From: Gavia stellata
Taxonomy: Eukaryota > Chordata > Aves > Gaviiformes > Gaviidae
Direction: 5' to 3'
DNA: 64,000 nt
NCBI RefSeq assembly: GCF_030936135.1
Contig: NC_082637.1
Span: forward strand, 2,976,001 to 3,040,000
Part shown: positions 1 through 11,503 of the stretch, in pieces
Layout: the number at the start of each line of letters is the position of its first letter
Numbering within the stretch: the first letter of the stretch is position 1
The notes under the pieces: model-generated
The model's input: only the letters and a program-made list of their open reading frames with translations
What the model was told of the DNA's origin: nothing
Databases searched by the model: none
Made by a program: the position numbers and the translations under genes

Positions 1-194
1 AGACAATAAAAATACTTTAGATACAGCATGGTCCGACTGACAACAAATAAGCTTGCCCTGGGCAGCGCCGCTTCTCCTCTGGCCTCGTGGGAAAGGAAGA
101 AGGGACACAAAGCCTCGTGCCCAGTGGCTTGTATTTGCCAGCCCTGTTTCTGGGAAGCACTCAGGGTGGGCAGCAAGCTGCAAGGACAGGTCTG

Positions 195-399
195 TATTAG
201 GAAAAATTTCTTTACCGAGAGAGTGGTGGAACACTGGAAGAGGCTGCCCAGGGAGGTGGTGGAGTCACCATCCCTGGAGGTGTTCAAGGAACATGTGGAC
301 GTGGCACTGCGGGACATGGTTTAGTGGGCATGGTGGGGCTGGGGTGATGGTTGGACCTGATGATCTTACAGGTCTTTTCCAACCTTAGTGATTCTGTGA
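195..399 (+). mobile_element. CR1 LINE 3'-end remnant
   Basis: The sequence reads as the 3' end of a CR1 retrotransposon in plus orientation. Frame 1 still encodes the C-terminal tail of the CR1 ORF2 (endonuclease/reverse transcriptase) protein, including a [25 protein letters not shown] stretch followed by a stop. After it come the familiar CR1 3' untranslated segment (GATCTTACAGGTCTTTTCCAACC) and one copy of the terminal octamer-type tail, GATTCTGTG. It is 5'-truncated like nearly all genomic CR1 copies, so only the extreme C-terminus of ORF2 survives and it cannot move by itself. The 5' limit is approximate: similarity is convincing from about the AGGAAAAATTTCTTTACC segment onward. Confidence 0.9.
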
Positions 400-3300
400 A
401 AAAAGGTTCCCCAAACCGATACCTGGTTTCAAGGGGATGAAAGGGTTGGGTCTTGCTGCTTTGTGGGAAGGTCTTTAAATCGTTTATGATGGGTTCTCTA
501 GAAGAGACAGGAGGCTTGAGATGGCGGTACTTTAACCATAAGAAAAAGCAGAGACGGTTTTGACAGTAAAGGCTGATCGAGAAGGGAGAAGGATGTCAAC
601 TGAGGGAAAGACAGGGCGTTGCAATGATGTGAAAACATACACAGAGGACTGAGGTTGTGCAACGTCTTGTGAGGAGCAATTAGGAAAAAAGCAGAGGAAT
701 TGAAAGAGGAATAAAATTGCTGCTAAAACATGTGTCAGCATAACCAGAACAAGGATTTCTTTTCTTCTTTCAGTACCTGACAATGGTAAGGACTAAACAA
801 GACTGCGGTGCGCCACCAGACTTAATCCAATGCAACTGGTAATTTTTGACTTACTACCACATACATGCTGTGTCACAATTTAAGAGAATTAAATTCTTCA
901 GCATACCAGATGACAGCTCTCTGCTGCGCCTTATCAGGAGGCATCTGGCCAGGTCAAAGTAATTACCAATACTGCACAAGTGCCCTTATCTAGGAGCAAA
1001 TGTTTTGCTGCTGCAATTATGGATTTGTTAAATTGCAAAAGCTACTTTTAAGGGAAAGGTTCATCATACTTTTAAAAGGTACAATTACATTGCTCAGAGA
1101 GTCAGGAAGCTCAGTGGCAATTAAAGCAAGGTCTGCTTCAATTACTGCACCAGCTGCCTGACTTGGGGATTATACCTTAATACAAAGGACTACCTCTCCG
1201 TGGCCAGCAACTTGGCGCTCGATGACTTTGCAGTCTTCCTTCAGTTTGAAGGATGGCTAAACATAAATATATTTCAAGTATTCCCGAAATCCTGCATAAA
1301 TGAAGAGTTCCAGTCTTTCTTTCATGTACAGAAATTACCAAGACCTGTGTGTTAACAGAAACTTGGTTTTGATAACACAAGCTGGAATTATTAATTCAAG
1401 ACTATAGAGGCCTCACAGAGTTTCCAATTTTTCTGATCTCAATTGGTTTTGGCTTTTTAAGCACCGCTGCTCTAGGGCCAGCAAACATTTTCTCTTCTGC
1501 ACCCACAGCAATCTATCCTGTGAGTCTGCACTATCCCGAATCTGGTGTGGATGCACCACTGCATTCTATTCTTTTTTTTTTTTTTTTTTTTTTTAAATAA
1601 ACAGACAAGCCTTGCCTACCCAAGCATGACACAAACCAGGTACATGCTAGCTGGCTTCATCACTTCAGTAATGATAAAGCAGTCTAAAATTATTACATTA
1701 GGCAAGTACCAACTATAAATGTGTCTCCCAGTGAGACTTTTGCTTAAAGAAAGCAAGCTTTCCCTGCAGCACTGTAGCGGGTGCTTTGGGGAGCAAAGGG
1801 GAATGGGGGCACTTCCATTTTACATCGGGAGCACCCCAGTGCGCACGTGTGTGGAGGAAGGAGCAGAGAGACGAGGCTGGGTGACGCAGTTCTGCACAGC
1901 AACTCCACACCTCCGACTCCCCGAGCTGATCAGATGCTGTTGGGGGAAGTTAGCAGAAAATGGTGGTAATAGTATTTCAGGTTCCTTCCAGCAAAGTCCT
2001 GAGCCGTCATTTTAAATTACATTTCTAAGGTACCTTGAGATCTGCAAATTAAAAGGTACAGTCATATGGGAGGGGGGGGTGTTACTAATAAAATGTTCAG
2101 CAGTGGTGAGATGGTCATTCTGGAAGCAGATCTTGAGAGTACTTTTCTTCCCTCTTATTCTGAGGCAACCAATTCAACAAGAAGAAAAGTTAGATGCAGA
2201 GTAAGTAAGTTCACAATTTGAGGCTTGAAACGTTCAGCAAATAAAGCACACTTAGCCAAATTCAAATGAGAATAATTTCAGAACACCTTTGTAAAAAGAG
2301 CATATGTTCTCCACATTACTTTAACTTAGAATACCAGCAAACTTATCGCAGCACAACTAGAAAGTAGGACTAAATTGTTTGGTGTTGGAGTCTTGGTTCA
2401 CTACCACGCAACAGAGAGATATTTTTTTTATACGTTAATGGATCTGACCTAAATATTTTTCTTAAGCATCAGAAAGTCCATTATCTTGTACTGTGAAAAC
2501 TGCAGCAGCAGTACTTTTGGCCTACTCTGACAAGATGTATTCACATTCTTGATTTTATTCCATTTGTCTCACTGGGAGGGCTCCCAGTAGTAAAGGTAAA
2601 TGCATCTACATGTGCAGGACAAAGGCCTTATCCTGCAGAATCCTCAGAAAGATTGCAGAATAGTAAATTCCTCCAAATAAACGGACAGCCACTGTTGCTT
2701 TATTCTGAAGAACTGGTACACAGCTGTATTAGAGCTGTTTTCTTCAGTTCAAAGATACAGATTTTTTTTGGATATAAGTTGAGAGAGAAACAAGGATGTT
2801 CTCAACAACTGCGGCACACTCACAAAAGGGAATTCTTCCCGGGAGAATAACTCAGCAATAAGCACGGAGAAACCCAGCTCCTGGCTAATTCAGAATTACC
2901 TTTAGTGGAGATCGTGCAAAGTATAAGCCTGTCAACCACTTATAAACCTTGGTGTGCGCTAAAATTTGTACCTCTAAAAAAAAAATAAATCCTACCTAAA
3001 CCACAGAAAGAATCTGAAAAACTATTCATACACAATTAGTTACCAGCCCAAGTAACAGCGAAGCATTCCTTCTGTTGCAATAAAGGTGCTGCCACCAGTA
3101 GTAAAGATGAACATTCAATTAGTAGTCACTCAAGCACGGCACACTACCACGCATTTTGACAGCTTCTTCCTTAGTTTGCAGAAGAAAAAGCTTCAAATCC
3201 TGTCTGCACTCACGCCGCTGACTCACAACGCTACTGCGGAGGATTATCAGAAGTTTTATCCTGGGACTGTAACACACACTTTCTCTTAAAATACACGCTC

Positions 3301-4059
3301 AGGCTAACTTTCTATAGACCTGACCATGTCTAACCACGTTAGACGCTGCTGGCTGCGCACACACACGGATTACTTGCAGTTTCATATTCTGCCTACCTCT
3401 TTGTATTCCCATGTGTACGTACACATATACAGAAAACTTCCCTTTGCTGTTCACTACTAACTTTTTGGAAATAAGAACACAAAGATACCAAATAATTAAT
3501 AGCTTGCTTGGCTGCAAGATTGTCCCTTTTTATCAGCCCTTTATCAACATTGCTGTATGTTTTTGGGTTTCTTCAAGTAGTTAGAGATTCGTGCCGTGAC
3601 AGAACACAGCACGTTGCTCAGAGTCTTATCTAGCACCATTTAACGTTACGGTGCGGCGAAGCCAAGAGGAACGCAGGACCTGTGACGGTGGTATTTCAAA
3701 CGAGAGGCAAAACCCAAGGACCAGAGAGACTAGCTCTAAAAATACCAGGCAGCCTGACGGCGTTTCCTCTTCCAACGCCGCACCAGCAGCTCTGCTACTT
3801 CCCAACTTTTAATCTCTCGCTTTTAGGGCCGCGCCATAAAAGTTCACCTCAGGTTGAGAGTGGGCACGGGAACCACCCGCCAAGGCTGAGGAGCTGCAGA
3901 AGCAGCTGCACCCTAAATCTGGGGAGTTTGGGGGAGCGTCCTCCCAGGCTTGACCCGAGGAGCCGCTACAAACGAGGGGGGTTGTTCTCGGTGGGTGGCA
4001 GCTGAATTTGTCACCCGTTTTGACAGCTGGTAAACACGCACCCCTGCACGGCTCAGGCA
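400..4059. other. Intergenic, no gene recognised
   Basis: No exon with recognisable protein similarity is seen on either strand. The stretch is moderately AT-rich with a long T run near 1572-1594, and becomes steadily more GC- and CpG-rich from about 3600 as it approaches the island. If the island promotes a minus-strand gene, this segment would be its first intron. Confidence 0.5.
1572..1594. repeat. Poly-T homopolymer (23 T)
   Basis: An uninterrupted run of 23 T followed by AAATAAAC. On the minus strand it is a poly-A run, but no AATAAA signal or coding remnant lies just before it on that strand, so a processed-pseudogene tail is not supported. Confidence 0.9.
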
Positions 4060-4469
4060 GCTCACGTCCTGTTTCCTCCGCAGCAAAACAGCCGCCTTCA
4101 GCCTTCTCCACCTGCCGCCGGGGCCGGCCGGGCCCAGGGCAGCGGGCCGCGGCGGGCGGGCGGGCGGCCCGCGCTGCCCCGAGGGGGGTCCCCGCAGCAG
4201 GCCGAGCCTCGGGGCCTCCCAACAACCGCGGAGGCGGGACGAGCTGCTGCTTCGGCGCGACTTCAGTCGGCCCCAGGGGACCGGACCGAGGGACACGGAG
4301 CTCCCTCCATCCCCCTCCCCGCTCCCGGGTGGGCCTCGTGCCCCCTCACGGCGGGAGGGGGCTGGACCCCGCCCCGGCCCTCCCGGCCCCGGTCCTGCCC
4401 ACCGCACACCTCCGGCCACAGCTCGGCGGCACACGCGGCCAGGGCACGAAGCGAACGCCCTCTCCTCAC

Positions 4470-4770
4470 CCTGGCAACAGGCAGGCGGCAGGGCCGGGGG
4501 AGAGGATTTAAGGGGGGAGGCACTAGAGGAGGAAAGGGTCGGGGGTCTGGAGAAAGCGCCCCCAAGACACGGGTTTGTAAAAAGACAGAGGCCTTTCGTA
4601 CGCCATTGCAATTGTAAAATTGTTACCAGAACGGGATCTACCTCCTCCTGCGGCTGCTGCCCTCTGAGTGATGCTGGCCGAGGACCTGTTTCTATTGTGC
4701 AACAGCAGCTCCCATCCGCCAGAGCTCCGTCCGCCTCGGAACCCGCCACCGAATGGAGCAAACAAGGAGG
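4470..4770 (-). other. Possible noncoding first exon (minus strand)
   Basis: On the minus strand a good 5' splice site, CCAGG|GTGAGG, has its GT at 4469-4468. It lies about 360 bp downstream (in minus orientation) of the nearer CCAAT box at 4830, so a short noncoding first exon ending at 4470 is plausible. The 5' limit is a guess from typical CCAAT-to-start spacing. A plus-strand competitor exists too: TATAG|GTACTT with exon end at 5284. Neither is proven. Confidence 0.25.
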
Positions 4771-4792
4771 CACCAGGGAGGGACACCCCGGA

Positions 4793-5048
4793 GGGCGGGG
4801 CGTTCCCCATGACTGACAACCCGACGCAGCCAATGAGAAGGAAGCCGGCTCGCCGGCCGACGGCAGCGCTCGGCCAATGAGCCTTCCTCCCCACAGCTCC
4901 CCGCCCTGACAGAGGAGTAACCGGGCTGGGCGCGGCAGGGCGAGGTCTGTTATATGTTAATTGGGGCCAGGCGTGACAGCGAATCAGCGTGGAGGGGCGG
5001 GGCGCGGCTCCCGGCGCTGAGCGGCGGTGCTCCGAAAGGGGGCGGGGC
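4793..5048. promoter_or_regulatory. CCAAT and GC-box cluster (core promoter)
   Basis: Two CCAATGAG motifs lie at 4830 and 4874, 44 bp apart on the plus strand. An inverted one (ATTGG) is at 4960-4964. Sp1-type GC boxes occur at 4793-4801 (GGGCGGGGC), 4994-5003 and 5039-5048 (both GGGGCGGGGC). Paired CCAAT boxes with GC boxes are typical of NF-Y/Sp1-driven CpG promoters, often bidirectional. A weak TATA-like TATATG lies near 4951. The sequence does not decide which direction is used. Confidence 0.6.
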
Positions 5049-5320
5049 GAAGGGTTGTGCGCGGGGACGGGGACTTGTGAGGGGACGCGGGCCCTGAGGG
5101 GACCGGGAGCGCGAGGGGACGGGAGCCGTGAGGGCTGCCGGCGGGCACCCGGGGTGGCGGCGGACCGCGGCTCCTGAGGGGCGGCACGCTGGGGAGGAGG
5201 GCGAGGCAGGAAAGGCAAAGCAGGAGGAAGGTGGCAGAGAGCGGGTCTCAGTGGCGGGGGGACGGGGTCCTCCCCCGGGTATAGGTACTTGAAGCAAGAT
5301 GGACGCCGCTTCCCAGCGGT

Positions 5321-8300
5321 TGGGGCCACAGTCCTGGATCCCCTGCACCGATTAGGGCTCCTCAAAACACGCCGAGTGACAGCACTGAGGAGTTAACCTC
5401 TGTCTCGTGTGTTGCCGTACAGAGCCTGAAGGGCTGGAACACCCATGATGTACAGCACCTGGGATGAACACAGGGCAGAAGGTGGCGAGGCAGCTAATGC
5501 TGCGGGTCAGCGCTAAAATTGCTAGGCCCAGAAAAGAGTCATGGTCTGAAAAAGCATCGCTTTTCATAATAACATAGGGCTTAATGTCCTAATGCTCTTC
5601 TTGCCTTGAAATGAAAACTCTTCCCCAGATAAGCCTTCACAGTGTTTGGAGAGGGAAGGTACGACGGTATGAAACGTGACGGCTCATCTCACCTGAGGCT
5701 TCGTCCGTCTCCTCTCCAGCCCAAACTCCGAGGTGTTTTCCACCTGCAGGTTATGAGGCTGTTACTCCTCTGCTGGCACTTAACGTGATTTAAATTGTGA
5801 GATGTACAAATGAGCACTGTGCAGTTAAAAGAAGCAGAGTTGCTATAGTAACTGTAACAATAACTATATAAACCCACTTAATCAAAACCTCCTCTTCTAA
5901 TCATGATTTTGAGGCCTGTCACGAAGTGCAAATTCTGCTGCTTTCCCCCGCCCCTGTCAGCATGACTGAGATGGCTTTGAAACATTTCTGAGTAATGTGG
6001 TGCTGCACCTATAAACAAAGGAGATCGCTAAAATAACATGCAAGGTCATGACTTTGTGGCTGGCTAAAAATAGCTCAAATTAAAGGCATTTAAAAACGCC
6101 GGGCCTCATACCCGAACAGTATAAATCAGTATTGCTGTAAACCCACGTCATTTTAGACTGGTTGAGGATCTTCCCCAAGAGTTCTAATGAACAGTTAACG
6201 CCTTGCTGAAATATACTGCATAACACTTCCTTGCGAGAGAATGACTGTCTTGAAAGCTGTGTTGTAATTAGTCCCAGAAGAGAAAAACCTCCACCCCAGG
6301 GAATGGGATTTGGCAGGGCTGCAGGGTCTGAAACTCCCAGCAACAGTTTTTAATGGGAGGGAGAGCTTTCATTTCTCGACAGCACACCTGCTACTTTCTC
6401 ACCAGCGTTTTCTCCCAGCAGCTCTTTGGTATCAGTTAAATTCATTCTCCAATCCAGACTCCAACCCACCAAAGCTTTTTCAAGTGATAGGTCGTTGCGG
6501 AGATGAGGTCTGGATCATGCTTCATGCCTGAACACAGCCCCAGTCTTGTACAGGTGGGCAGCATCATCCTGGAGCGATGCCTGCTACCTGATAACCCAAA
6601 CTTGGCTTGTCCTGAGATAACGGGGGTGCTTTACGTCTGATCTGTATGGAGAGCAATCCTATGCAGCATGGGACCCTGCTTTCTCAAGCCTGTTCTTCGT
6701 CTCATGCTTCTACATAGCCACCGAGTGACTGTTACATTTATAGGTAATTCATGCAACCGCCCGTGCTATAGGACAAGAAAAGCAGTTGTTTCTTCTTCCT
6801 CTTGAGGACTTTTATCACCATATTTGGTCCTCAACACAGAAGAGTTTCTTTTGGCGCACATGATGTTGTTGCTTTGCTGTTGCCAAGAGAACAACTGGGA
6901 GCCCTTGGCATTCCTCAATCCCTTAAAGCCAACTGTCACGTCTCTGCTATCCCTCTTGGCTGTACGGGACCAGCCTCGGGCAGTTTCACAGCTCACTCGC
7001 TACAGGGCGTGAATTCATTCAGAAATTTTTAATACAACAGGAGACTATTCGATTATCATTAGCAGATTTCCCAGACATACCGGCCATCGTGTTTTACTGG
7101 GGTTCCCTTTCGGGGGAAGCCAGCAGGTTGTGCTGAAGTAAAATAAGCCATCCAGTCGCAGTTTGAAGGTATACATCAAGGTGCTTAAATCACTTCCACT
7201 CTCTTAAAACTCTGCTGTATTTCCCATTTGAGTTTTACTGGGCTTTGGATCATTTGCTGCTTCTTCTGTCTCCCTTTGCTAAATCACCAAGTCGGATACT
7301 TCCTGTTTCATTTTTCTCATGATAAACCTTACTGATTGTAACTGAGTCTGTCTGATAAATCAAACAGAAGACTTTTATTTCCCATCCTTGAGATAATTTT
7401 GTCTCTCCTTTCTGTAACATTCCCAGTTTTTCAAATATCCTATTTAAAGCAACATCACCAGAGCTGGACCCAGTGGTCTTGGTTTTTATATCGCTGATTC
7501 TTAACGTGAATTTAAAAAAAAAAAAAATCACTTCTCTGTTCTACTCACCTAGATCCAGGGCTCTTTTCCTTCCCTCCACAGTGCTGCCTCAACACCTACA
7601 CTGTTACTCCCATAAACACACTGATAATGTAGCTATATATATACAGCTATTGAACAAATAATTATTTAAGCAGTCATGTTAATGTTTATCTACCTCCAAT
7701 CTCAGAAATTTTTACCGTACAGACTGGCAGACAAGCCATCTCTCAGGAAGAAATTTTCTGCACTTGATAAAAACTGGCATCTTCACCTTTTACTCTTCAT
7801 TTCTGTTTAAAAAGTGCTGGGGGTTAACTCTAAGGTTAGACTAATCCTCACATAGAGAGATGACCCTAATGACTCCTCTCATTTACATTATGAGGCTATA
7901 GCAGGAACTAGGCAGTAAAGATGATCATTACCTCAAGGCAAGGTTTGTGAAGAAAAATAGTATCTTTTATTAGACCAATTCCACTAAAAGATATTACTTC
8001 TCTCCACAAACCTTGCCTCTTTTAGATCTTTAGAGCAACAACACTGCTAATTGCCTTTACATGGTTTCCATTATTTTGATTCTACTTCTGCCTAGTAATT
8101 TTTTTCTATATTTTAAGGTTATTCTGCTTAAAATTTCTCATGTAGCTCTTTTGCAATCACATGAGTCCAGAGTATTCCCTGGTTCTGAGACCAGCTCACA
8201 TGGGAACAGCCCACATCCATGCTATTAAAGTGTTTTAGCATCCAACCCAACATTCACAGGCAGACTGTATTTTGGGAATAGTGTCTCCCATGCTAATTCC

Positions 8301-10620
8301 CACACAGTCTCCAGCAATTGTTTGGGAAAATGCTAGCTGGCCTGATCCAGAACTATGCCTGGGATTGCGCTAACGATTTAACAGCGTAGATGATAAAGCT
8401 GCAGCTCCTGGGGACATTTTGTGGCACTGTTAAATCTGTCTTGATTAGGGATGACGTTGCTTAAACATATATCCATACATGTCTGTAAGTCTGCCCAGTT
8501 AGGGAGCTTTGGTGTGCATGGATACAGGTCCCTCCCCTCCCTAGTTCTGATGAATTCCTTTGTCAGTGACTCATAAAACTGTTATTGTACGTTAACAGGT
8601 CTGGCATTTGCTGCTTTTTAATTGACGTTTTACTTTCTCTGCTTTTGATCTGGAGCCTCTTTTTAGGCTGGTGATCTGTTTGACCTCAGGTCGTTGGATG
8701 CTTCTACTCTGCTGAGCTCCTGAACAGCTGGGGACATGGTGACACAATCTGAGATGGTCTAACCAGGTCATATTTCATCTTGCTTTTCTGGTTCTTCCTC
8801 CGCTTCCTTCAATTTTCAGCTTCATCAGTTCACCTTCAACACTGCCCCACGCTACTTTACTTATCCTGACCAATGACCATTTCCTCCCTCCTCGTTTTTG
8901 CTCCATGAATACAGCGACATGGCTTGCACAGACTTACCTGTACTGGAGCTAATCTGGACACCATGGTGGGGGCAGAAGCAAGCACTGCCCAGCTCCTGCC
9001 TTACCTCTTGGGGCAGAGACTACAGGTACCACACAGAGCGGCCTTCGCAGGGGGAGGTGACAGCCTTTTTGGTGCCTTCATCCCCTAATAAATCTACTTT
9101 TCTGCTGGGAATCGGAGTAAACCCCATCCTCTCCTCCACTGCTGTTAGCTGTATCAGCTGCGTTAAAATCAGGTAGATTTGTATGTGCTGTGGTCACAGC
9201 TCTCTGCTCTGGTACAGATACACAGTGACCTTTTCCTACACCATCCTCATAACTGGGAGCTTTCTTCCAGAGATGATCTGCAGCACCCTACCTCTGCCCT
9301 TCTGAATCATCTTCCTTGACATCATCTTTCTTATATTTCTTCTCAAGTGGCTGAGCTCCTTAACTCTCTTGATGGAAGGACAGAAGGACACAGGGCCTGA
9401 ACTGAGGCTGGCAATTTAAGCTCAGAAGAGAAACCTTGTGTCTTTAATGTGCCTCCTTTAAGCGCAGAAGTGACCAATTAATTTTCATCATGAGGCTCGA
9501 ATGGTTTATCGCTCTGTCTCCCTTTTGTGTGATTATCCAGGAGGGGGCTGAGGACTAACATAATCCTCCCAGATATTCCATACTTCCAGCTCCGGAGTGA
9601 AAACAGCAAGTAAGGTGAAAGTGCAGCTTTGTTGATAGAATTGTCTTGGCGGTGAGCCCTACGCCAGCGCAGCGGTATCATTCAGGGGTTGCATCTATCC
9701 ACATCCCCAACCAGTGTAACCGTATCAGCACAAGTCTGCAGCATCAACTTGTGGTTTTGAGACCGTTAATTCAAGCATAAAGTAGAGCAAGTACAGAGGG
9801 GAAGGACTGCCCTCTTCTGAGCGCTCAGTATATATCAAGTTGGGATTGTCCTGCCTTTATTTGACCAAACTGGGTATAAAAAGCACCAAAAACTTGACAC
9901 TAAAATCACAATGAGTTTAGAAGTCCTAAAGTCCCCCTGATTTCCGTTAAACTGGAGAGAGGTGTTACTCAGACACCTCAGGGGAGAGTCTAACCCCACC
10001 AGTAAGGGTTTGGTGACATTGCGTCTGAGTTTAAGATCTCAAAATCAGCATACAGCGCTTTTCTGTCTCTCTCTTATCTAATACAGGGGGTGTGTGTACT
10101 GCAGAATGAGAATGGACCTCACAGGGAGTGATCAGAGCCAGTGTTGAGACTTGAAAGTTGAAGGATGAATCCCATCAGCATGTGCACACTCCATGATTCT
10201 TGCTTCTGCTTTAAACTGATGGACACCACGCTCTCAGCCTGGGCTCCCAGGCGATCACACTGGTGTCTCAGGCTTGAAACTCTCATTAATGAGAACAGTG
10301 TGCTTTTGTCTCCGTATGGCAGTGACAGACAAAAAAAATAGAGAAACCTGCCAAAAAAGATCCACTAACCTTCACAGGTCTCCAAATTGTACTGGCTTGA
10401 GAGGCCAAAGAGTGAATTTTCTGTACTTGTTAGCACAGAACCATCATCTCCGCCCTGACTTCTCTGTAAGGTGTGGTGGTGCATTCCTTCCCCTCCTCTC
10501 CCCTAGACCGCTCTGCGATCTCAGAAATTCCAGCTAGCCCCTGGCCTTTGTGTAACGAGTTGGGCAGTTAAGCATCCCTTGACAGTACGAGGAACCCCAG
10601 CATGGCTAAGGCAGGGAACA
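5321..10620. other. Intergenic, no gene recognised
   Basis: No exon with recognisable similarity on either strand. The stretch is ordinary AT-leaning DNA holding a 14-A run at 7514-7527 and the hairpin relic at 7935-8020. No MRO-like coding exon, the gene that sits between MAPK4 and ME2 in mammals, was recognised here. Confidence 0.5.
7935..8020. mobile_element. Hairpin / MITE-like inverted-repeat relic
   Basis: Two arms of about 40 bp face each other with almost no loop. The left arm begins AAGGCAAGGTTTGTG and runs to TATCTTTTATTAGACC. The right arm, read on the opposite strand, begins AGAGGCAAGGTTTGTG and runs to ATATCTTTTAGTGG. The arms match with a few mismatches, which indicates age. 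The ATCTTTTATTAGACCAA core and the following AGAGCAACAACACTGC resemble an old interspersed repeat seen widely in reptile and bird genomes, from memory only. The structure fits a folded, internally deleted DNA transposon or two copies joined head to head. Confidence 0.6.
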
Positions 10621-10917
10621 GAATCACAGAATCACAGAATCACTACGGTTGGAAAAGACCTGTAAGATCATCGAGTCCAACCTGAAAAAAAAGAAAAAAA
10701 AAAACCACCCCCCCCCCCAAAAAAAAAAAACCACAAAAAGAAAAACCACAAAACCCACGCCACACAACAACAACAAGAAGCCACAACCCACCCAACTCCA
10801 CACAGCACCATGTCCATCAAGCAACATCCCACAATGCCACATCCACACGCTCCTTGAATACCTCCAGGGAGGGTGACTCTACCACCTCCCTGGGCAGCCT
10901 ATTCCAATGTTTCACTG
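10621..10917 (-). mobile_element. CR1 LINE 3'-end remnant
   Basis: A minus-orientation CR1 tail. It starts with the repeated AATCACAG terminal octamers (10621-10645), followed by the complement of the CR1 3' untranslated segment (GGTTGGAAAAGACCTGTAAG). It ends in the complement of the ORF2 C-terminus (CTCCAGGGAGGGTGACTCTACC and CTGGGCAGCCTATTCC). An A/C-rich expansion interrupts the middle. CR1 identity is lost around 10917, where LTR-like sequence begins. Confidence 0.9.
10685..10800. repeat. A/C-rich low-complexity expansion inside CR1
   Basis: Runs of A (up to 12) and C (about 11), then imperfect CCACAAAA-type units, replace the segment of the CR1 that normally lies between the conserved 3' end and the ORF2 C-terminus. 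This looks like replication-slippage growth within the element after insertion. There are essentially no G or T residues for long stretches of the plus strand. Confidence 0.75.
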
Positions 10918-11137
10918 ACTGTACCAGCGAGAATAATGGAATAATCAGTCATCCCCCAACAGCCCTGGGACATTCCTTATCTGGATCGTAGCTCGAGAAG
11001 AATGACACCGTTGTTACTGAAACTCCATCATTTTTGCTAATGACTAAAGCCAATCATCTTGCGAACCTTTAAACAGCGGTCCCAAGTAAGACCCTTTGAG
11101 CTCTCCCGGACCACAGTGGGCTGCGACCAGCATCTCC

Positions 11138-11187
11138 CTCTGAGTGGGACGCCTCTCAGAGTTTCACAAACTCTCCAGTTTGTGAAA
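11138..11187. other. Two adjacent hairpins
   Basis: The first pairs CTCTGAG (11138-11144) with CTCAGAG (11155-11161) around a 10-nt loop. The second pairs TTTCACAAAC (11162-11171) with GTTTGTGAAA (11178-11187) around a 6-nt loop and is perfect over 10 bp. They abut directly, which is unusual in ordinary intergenic DNA and suggests a transcript that folds, for example the 5' leader of a retroelement RNA. Confidence 0.7.
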
Positions 11188-11503
11188 TTTTGGAGGACCG
11201 TTACCTGGTCTAAACTGTCTCCTCCCCGAGACTCAACCCTGGCCCGCTGAGGAATGCTGAGACATCTGAAGTGAATATTTTCACAGAACTCGAGCAGAAT
11301 TCTTAACAGGTGTACCTTCGCATGTATCTATATCTTTATGTCTGTGTGTGCGTGTAAATCAACATGTAATCAAGCTATTCTTGTGATTAGCTTGCTCTGT
11401 AAATCTTAAAACTAATCCATGATTAAGTGCTGCTAAAATATTATGATTTACCTCAAACCGTGAATGAACCTTAAATTGCTGCTAAATACATATAATCCTT
11501 TAA

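Larger units (their letters stand above)
4060..5320. promoter_or_regulatory. CpG island with promoter elements
   Basis: A sharply bounded block of very high GC and CpG density, the only one of its kind in the window. It contains GC boxes, CCAAT boxes and long open frames with no protein similarity. Such islands usually mark housekeeping promoters. It lies about 18.5 kb beyond the MAPK4 stop codon, too far downstream to be the MAPK4 promoter. By mammalian gene order (MAPK4, MRO, ME2) it could be the ME2 promoter reading on the minus strand toward position 1. No coding exon is visible between it and the window edge, so the owner gene is inference only. A lncRNA or a bidirectional promoter are alternatives. 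Confidence 0.75.

Noticed and set aside
28..194. Open frame upstream of the CR1 tail, as a separate gene
   Set aside because: It reads straight into the CR1 ORF2 C-terminus and shows no independent similarity; it is either diverged CR1 or flanking sequence.
1572..1594. Poly-T as the tail of a processed pseudogene
   Set aside because: No polyadenylation signal or coding remnant precedes it on the minus strand and no target duplication was seen.
3913..5365. Long minus-strand open frames (306 and 280 codons) in the CpG island
   Set aside because: They overlap in different frames, are dominated by Pro, Arg, Gly and Ala, and show no domain or family match. High GC removes stop codons, so long frames are expected by chance here.
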